This document shows, one piece after another, positions 59,799-64,000 of a DNA stretch of 64,000 bases. A program made the position numbers and the translations under genes. The stretch's first letter is position 1, and each line of letters opens with the position of its first letter. This DNA is from Cokeromyces recurvatus (taxonomy: Eukaryota; Mucoromycota; Mucoromycetes; Mucorales; Mucoraceae), in assembly GCF_025118155.1 (NCBI RefSeq), contig NW_026251391.1:375501-439500 (forward strand), read 5' to 3'. Under the pieces are notes generated by a model. The model made no database searches, was not told where the DNA came from, and worked only from the letters and a program-made list of their open reading frames with translations.

Positions 59799-60902
59799 AT
59801 GTTAAAAACAAGATTCATAATAAAGCGTCTTATCAATAAAAATCAAATTACTCGTAACTTTGGTATTGTTCAATGTAGATTAATGGCAACGAAAACACCA
59901 TCAACTAAAGATCAGCCAGAATTTGAACAATATGGTACTTTTTGTAATCCTCCTGAAGCATTGGGTATGAGAGACCCTCCAGTTGTTGATCATAATAATT
60001 GGATTCAAAGAAAAAAGCAAAAACTTAGAGATTTTGTTGACTATGAAAAAGCATTTGCAGCACATGCTGCTGAACGAAAATATTTGTAAGTTAATAATTA
60101 AGAAAACCATGTTGTAAATTCTTTTAGGTTTTTATTTAATGTTCTGTTAGAATCGAAGAAGCAACAAAATCGTACTTTGCTGATGTTCATGGTAAATGCT
60201 TTTTTTTTTTCTTCTTCTTCTGACATAGTTTACATTTTTCACTTACAAACTCAATGATAGAAATGCGTAAACATGGAGGGAAAATGTATTTTGCTAATAC
60301 ACAGTTAATAAAGCCAGAAAAGGCTGGCTATATGCCAAACTTTGAAGCTCAAAATCTGTCAAGAGAAAAAATGAATACAACAGAAAAATTAGTGGGTAAA
60401 ACTACCTTGATGACATTTGTGTCTGCTAGTTTTGGAGCGGTAAAGTGTCTTTTATTTATAAAGAAGAAGAAGAAGAAAAGATAAAAAAAAAAAAAAGTAT
60501 ATACATTTACAATTTAATAATCATTAGCCTCATGTTGATTCATTTATCAAACCATTTTTGGAAAAATATAAAGATTCAGAGGATATTCAGGTAGTTGAAG
60601 TCAATGTACAGGAAAACATATTGAAGCAACTACTTTTAAAAGCATTTGTCCCCAGCCTTCGTAGAAAATTACCTCAGGAACGAAGAAAGAATTATTGTTT
60701 AATATTCAAAGACATAGGTCGTGTAAGGAGAATGTTAGGCATGACAAATCAATATATTGGCTATGTATTTTTAATAGATGAGGATTGTAAAATTCGTTGG
60801 ACTGCTCATGGTGAGGCTACACCTGAAGAAATTGGTAACATGTTAGCCATGACAGACTATTTACATGAAAAAAAGATAAAGAATGATGATATTAAAAAAT
60901 AA
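59799..60902 (+). CDS. ATP10: Mitochondrial ATPase complex assembly factor Atp10
   Basis: Four exons with closing phases: 59799-60085, 60151-60191, 60261-60439, 60528-60902; 293 aa. The N-terminus MLKTRFIIKRLINKNQITRNFG is a likely mitochondrial presequence. Conserved family blocks are KYLIEEATKSYFADVHEMRKHGGKMYFAN, LVGKTTLMTFVSASFGAPHVDSFIKPFLE, FVPSLRRKLPQERRKNY and GMTNQYIGYVFLIDEDCKIRWTAHGEAT. Atp10 is an inner-membrane chaperone for Fo subunit 6 assembly. Converges with the golgin gene, 108 bp apart. Confidence 0.93.
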
Positions 60903-60948
60903 TCTTCGAATAATGGGAGTCTAAAGTTTTTTTTTTCTGGTATAAAAG

Positions 60949-60985
<37 letters not shown>

Positions 60986-61010
60986 ATAACAATAATGTAC
61001 ATAGTAAGCT

Positions 61011-63716
61011 TTATTTTCTTCCATTCAATTGATCTATCTTTTGTACAAGTTCTACTATTTGGCTTTTATACATGTCTTTGACATCTTGTAGATCTGCTTT
61101 TAATTCTTCAACTTGCTCAGTGCGTTCACCTAATAATTCTAATAGTGTTTGGTATCTTGTATTTAATTGTTGATATTGATTCTCTAATTCAGTCTTGTTC
61201 TTTACTTCTTTATGTAATTGCTCAACTTCTTGAGTCATAGTCAATACTTCCTCTGATAATTCATCTCGAGATTGATTTGAACTTTGAAGTTGAGTTTGAT
61301 AAAAACTTAGTTGATTTTCAAGTCGACGTACATTGGCTTGAAGTCTTTCAACTAAAATAGAGGATACTACTACAGGTGAAGTTGAACTACTATCAAAACT
61401 TGATCTTGAACTAGTACTAGAGGTCCCTGTATAACTAGGTCTGGTATTGTTTATCATACTATTGGAACTTTCTTCACTATTGTCTTGATTTGAAAGCTGT
61501 GATATTTCCATTGATGTTGCTTTATTAAGCTTTATTTCAAATTGTTTTCTTTCTTCATTCAATCTTTCTTTCATTAAACGTTGGTATTGAGCCCTAAGAG
61601 CTTCTTGATCTCTAGCTTCCTTTTCATTTAATTTTTCTTTTTCTTCTGTTAGCTTTTGAATTCTTTCTTCAAGTTCTTTTTTAATAACTGCATCTGCATC
61701 TACTTGAGAATTCAATATTGTGATTTTATTTTTTAAATTTTCCAACTCGGAATTTGATTCATCTAATTTTTCTTTTAGAAGCTTTATATCATTTTGTAAT
61801 TTTTCATCCCTTTCAAATGCTCGTTTACGTTCCATTTCAGCAGTTTGCATACGCAAGATAATACTGTAATATAATAAATTAAATATAAACAATACGAACT
61901 TTTTTTTTGTAATAGTGGTTAAGAAAGAAAGAAAAAAACAAACCTCTGCTCAGCTTGATCTCTGTTTTTAATAGCTAATGCATGCTGTGTTTGTAATTCT
62001 TCAATTTGACGCAATAATGGAGCAGTAGCTTCATCTACACTAGCATTAATATTATCCATCTTATTATCAAATTGCTGTAAACGTGATTGTAACTCTGTTA
62101 TTTCTAGCCTTAGATGATCTTCATTTATGCCTGCTTGCTCCTCAACTGTTTGTAATGAAATTTGAAGTTCTCTTATTTCTTTCTTTAATTTATTCTCCAT
62201 GGCTTCTGCATCTTGCTTTACCTTGGTTAACTCTTTATGTAGCCTATCATTAGCCATAATTTCCTTTTCAAGAGCAGCAGCACTCGATTGCATAGCCTCC
62301 GTCTTTGCCTTTCTTCGTTCATCCTCCATACTTTCTAAAGTTTTCTTTAATGTTACTTCAGTCTCTGTTATCTTCTTTTGATGGGCTATCTTTTCAGATT
62401 CAAGTGTATTGATATGTCTTGTTTGCTGTTCTGTTAGATCAGATAAAAGTTTAACAGATTCCTGAAGTCGTTTCTCTGTTTCAGCTTGTCTTGATTCCTT
62501 CTCTGATGCCTCCAACAGACTTGCATTGGCCTTTTCAAGCCTTTTAGTTAACTCTGACAGATTTTTATCTGCTTCTGCTTTCTCTAGTCTCAACTTCTTA
62601 ATCGTCGTAGTTTGTTTAAATTCAGTTTTAGATAGTTTTTCGCCCTCTTGTAATAATCCCTGAATCTTTTCATCTTTTATAGATATTTGCTTTTTCAAGT
62701 CTTCAATGATCACTTCTAAACGTTTTACATTCTTTTGAAGACTAGCTGATGATCCAGCTTGTGCATTTTCTTCCTCTGATTTCTTTAATTTTGTTTCTAA
62801 ATCTCTCATCTTGCATTCACTCTTCTCAGAATGTTCTTGTAACTGATGTATTTGATCGTGCAGTTTAGCAATATTTTCCATGGCCTGCAAAAGCTGCTGT
62901 TCACGTTGTTCTAGGACTCGATCTTTATCATCATCATCATCATGAGTGATTCTATTGATATTTTGTGGTTCTGCTAATTTTTCTTCGCTTTCCGATTTAG
63001 TTTCTACACAATCCTGCTTAGTTTTATCCTCATCCTCCTCCATGGCTGCTACAGGTTCATATTTTATTTCGTTATTATCCCGATTCGTATCTTTTGATGA
63101 GTCGAGACATTCATCTTCAGTTGGCTCTATTTCTGTCTTCTTCACACTCATGTCTACTTCAAGTAACGATATTTTCTCCTCTTTATCCTTCTCTTCACTC
63201 ACATTCATATCCTCCTGTTCTTTCCTCACCTTTTCCGTCATCGTCATCTCATTTCCTTCGTTCTTCTTCACACTCTTTTTATGATGAGATACATTCAAAT
63301 GCTTTGGTTTATCAGCCATAACAGCAGCTAATCGACTTGATAAATCTAGACTTGGACGTGTGCTTATTGAAGGAGAATTCGTTTTCTTTGTTGACTTGGG
63401 TTTTTCAATTGTAGTAACTGCACCACTAATAGGATCAATATAAGTTTCTGTTTCAGTATCTTTATAATATACATTATGTATGTATTAAAAGATAAAAAAA
63501 AATTAACTTTCGAAAGGAAAAAAAAAAAAAAAAAAAAAAAAAGGGAGATTAATAAGGGACATTAGAACATCATTTACCTTCGTTTGCTGATGACTGTCGT
63601 TGAGTAATAGGTTGTTCGAGAAAAGAATCAAAAGTTGTTTCTACATTAGATATAGCTTGCTTAAAATATCCACCCCATTTTGAAGTAGTTTCACTAGAAC
63701 CAAAGAAACCGCTCAT
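61011..63716 (-). CDS. SGM1: TMF1/Sgm1-like golgin (Rab6-binding coiled coil)
   Basis: Three exons with closing phases: 63716-63578, 63459-61944, 61863-61011. The N-terminus MSGFFGSSETTSKWGGYFKQAISNVE and the short block DPISGAVTTIEKP are typical of the TMF N-terminal region. The middle is acidic and then a long coiled coil, as in the TMF DNA-binding-named domain. The last about 110 residues (ILVERLQANVRRLENQL through GERTEQVEELKADLQDVKDMYKSQIVEL) match the TMF TATA-binding-named domain, which in truth binds Rab6/Ypt6 at the Golgi. The gene product is probably a golgin tether. The upstream intron contains a run of about 26 A on the + strand. Confidence 0.88.
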
Positions 63717-64000
63717 TATTAAATCATTTAAAAGCTTTATATGAATGGGATTTCAAAAAAAAAAAAAAAAAAAAAAAGGGAAATATGTGTATATAAGAGA
63801 AATATGAGTTTCAAAGGAAAAGGAAAGAATAAATAAAAATGAAGAAAAGCGGAATTTAAAAGCATTTCTAGTAGCGATGAATAAGAACACACTATCTTTA
63901 ATATATTGTAAAGGAGGAATAATAATCATGATAATTTCTCTGATAGGATATTAGTCAATAGTTTATATAATCACCACTACACCACATCTTATATTTCCTG
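63717..64000. promoter_or_regulatory. Upstream region of the golgin gene
   Basis: 284 bp to the window end, with an A-run at about 63756-63776 near the ATG. Nothing else recognised. Confidence 0.5.

Overview
The window is AT-rich eukaryotic DNA whose genes are broken by many short GT-AG introns (about 45-110 nt), with long A/T homopolymers between genes and inside introns. The gene families (polarisome Spa2, Zn2Cys6 and Rua1-type regulators, a TPS-TPP trehalose enzyme, a fungal Gap1-type RasGAP, mitochondrial Atp10) mark it as fungal. The base composition, intron style and a Mucoromycota-like two-ORF LINE suggest an early-diverging fungus, probably Mucoromycota. That last step is inference.

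Layout. 1-317: 3' end of isocitrate lyase (+). 1446-1516: tRNA-Gly(GCC) (-). 1517-7433: a complete two-ORF LINE (+) inserted exactly at the 5' end of the tRNA gene, with a 15-bp target-site duplication made of the first 15 tRNA nucleotides. 8378-11130: Spa2 (-). 11302-13490: APC8/Cdc23 (-). 14298-15415: deoxyhypusine hydroxylase (+). 15968-18274: Rua1_C-type regulator (-). 18275-21160: gene-poor. 21161-22831: F-box/WD40 protein (-). 24119-26082: DNA primase large subunit (-). 26255-28696: TBC RabGAP (-). 29471-30366: ribosomal protein uL23 (-). 31577-32854: two-TM membrane protein (+). 33003-34004: Tma23/GPATCH4-type G-patch protein (-). 34544-37194: Zn2Cys6 transcription factor (-). 37195-40281: gene-poor. 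40282-43505: RasGAP (+). 43610-46254: trehalose-6-P synthase/phosphatase (-). 47210-48301: Tan1/THUMPD1 (+). 48422-49269: class IV aminotransferase, probably ADC lyase (-). 49417-50847: cystinosin-type PQ-loop transporter (+). 50911-52041: alpha/beta hydrolase with a lost nucleophile (+). 52200-53582: PPR protein (+). 54899-55843: nicotianamine synthase family (-). 56397-58588: STK32/YANK-type kinase (-). 59799-60902: Atp10 (+). 61011-63716: TMF1/Sgm1 golgin (-).

There are no operons and no biosynthetic cluster; most genes are ordinary housekeeping genes. The most noteworthy item is the LINE at the tRNA gene: both ORFs are open, the insertion is clean, and the junction falls on tRNA nucleotide 1, which points to a tRNA-gene-directed element. 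Secondary items are two single-base homopolymer frame breaks inside otherwise conserved genes (RasGAP, Tan1), a hydrolase with Ser replaced by Asp, and a fungal nicotianamine synthase. Exon boundaries were read by eye from splice consensus plus reading-frame continuity; where I say phases close, the exon lengths were added and checked.
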